This document shows, in pieces, positions 6,011-6,183 of a stretch of 6,183 nucleotides of DNA. The stretch lies in NCBI GenBank assembly GCA_029940115.1, contig JAOZRQ010000422.1:1-6183 (forward strand), given 5' to 3'. Origin of the DNA: Desulfobacterales bacterium (GTDB lineage Bacteria; Desulfobacterota; Desulfobacteria; Desulfobacterales; 4be13). The stretch's first letter is position 1. Each line of letters begins with the position of its first letter. Position numbers and translations under genes: made by a program. The notes beneath the pieces were generated by a model. That model had not been told where the DNA came from and searched no databases. It saw only the letters and a program-made list of their open reading frames with translations.

Positions 6011-6032
6011 ATCCATTTTATCCATTTTATCC
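6011..6032. repeat. Tandem 9-nt repeat upstream of the kinase-like gene
   Basis: ATCCATTTT occurs at 6011-6019 and again at 6020-6028, with the start of a third copy (ATCC, 6029-6032). On the minus strand this produces repeated GATAAAATG units, which create in-frame ATGs in the leader of the kinase-like gene. Confidence 0.75.
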
Positions 6033-6052
6033 TTTTTTATGCCCAAACGCAA
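6024..6052 (-). promoter_or_regulatory. Candidate promoter of the kinase-like gene
   Basis: On the minus strand TTGCGT (6052-6047) is followed after 17 nt by TAAAAT (6029-6024), a five-of-six match to the -10 consensus. The -35 box is weak (three of six) and the -10 lies in the 9-nt repeat, which offers a second TAAAAT at 6020-6015. Position and orientation fit the gene starting at 5998. Confidence 0.3.
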
Positions 6053-6090
6053 TGGGATGAGCGTTGCGCCGACGTAAGTATTCGGTAAAC

Positions 6091-6162
6091 CCCGTCGGCC
6101 GCGCTCGGTTCGGATTGACAAATCCGAGCCGCCATCCCCGCCGGACTTGGCAATCCGACGGG
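6091..6162. repeat. Nested inverted repeats at the right edge
   Basis: An outer perfect 8-bp pair, CCCGTCGG (6091-6098) and CCGACGGG (6155-6162), encloses an 11-bp hairpin CGGTTCGGATT/AATCCGAGCCG (6106-6116 with 6121-6131, one G-U pair, loop GACA). CAATCCG at 6151-6157 can alternatively pair with CGGATTG at 6111-6117. ACCCCGT (6089-6095) also matches ACGGGGT (6170-6176) in inverted orientation. No T-run follows either strand, so it is not an obvious intrinsic terminator. It resembles a palindromic intergenic repeat or a miniature mobile element that may continue past the window. Confidence 0.6.
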
Positions 6163-6183
6163 AGCGGGCACGGGGTCTGCCGG

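Noticed and set aside
5999..6121. N-terminal extension of the kinase-like protein to a TTG at 6121 or ATGs in the 9-nt repeat
   Set aside because: The extension is encoded by palindromic and tandem-repeat sequence, and the best ribosome binding site directly precedes the ATG at 5998.

Overview
The window looks like chromosomal DNA of a strictly anaerobic, selenocysteine-using bacterium. A sulfate-reducing or syntrophic member of the Desulfobacterota is the best guess. This rests on a selenocysteine formate dehydrogenase of the NuoG-like, multi-iron-sulfur type, a small cyclic-nucleotide-domain protein and a thioredoxin-like [2Fe-2S] protein in the same operon, moderately GC-rich genes, and spacers full of short tandem repeats. 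The lineage is an inference from gene style, not from a marker gene.

Layout: bases 1-555 are a leader without a convincing gene. They hold a candidate sigma-70 promoter (134-160), several short tandem or dispersed repeats and a 12-bp inverted repeat enclosing 49 nt (399-471). A plus-strand operon follows. It begins with a single-domain cNMP-binding-fold protein (556-1023), which overlaps by 4 nt a small [2Fe-2S] protein (1020-1382) whose 3' end runs into a 14-nt repeat array. After 34 nt comes a 922-residue formate dehydrogenase alpha subunit (1417-4185). Its reading frame crosses a TGA at 2548-2550. That TGA is a selenocysteine codon, not a stop: it sits at the expected active-site position and is followed by a bacterial SECIS hairpin with a GGUCU loop 18 nt downstream. 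A standard gene caller would split this gene in two.

Only 13 nt separate fdhA from the convergent minus-strand gene (4199-5998), a divergent AarF/ABC1/UbiB-family atypical kinase. It has an in-frame tandem duplication between its KxGQ motif and its alanine-rich loop. A hairpin followed by a T-run lies inside the 3' coding end of this gene and could terminate fdhA transcription. Beyond its start, the right edge (6090-6183) is dominated by nested inverted repeats.

How the genes work together: formate is oxidised (or CO2 reduced) at the Mo/W-selenocysteine site of FdhA, and electrons pass through its chain of Fe-S clusters. The small [2Fe-2S] protein is a likely electron-transfer partner, and the cNMP-fold protein a likely regulatory or structural accessory. 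The NuoF-like flavin/NAD subunit usually found with such FdhA proteins is not in this window. The kinase-like gene has no evident functional link to formate metabolism beyond adjacency.
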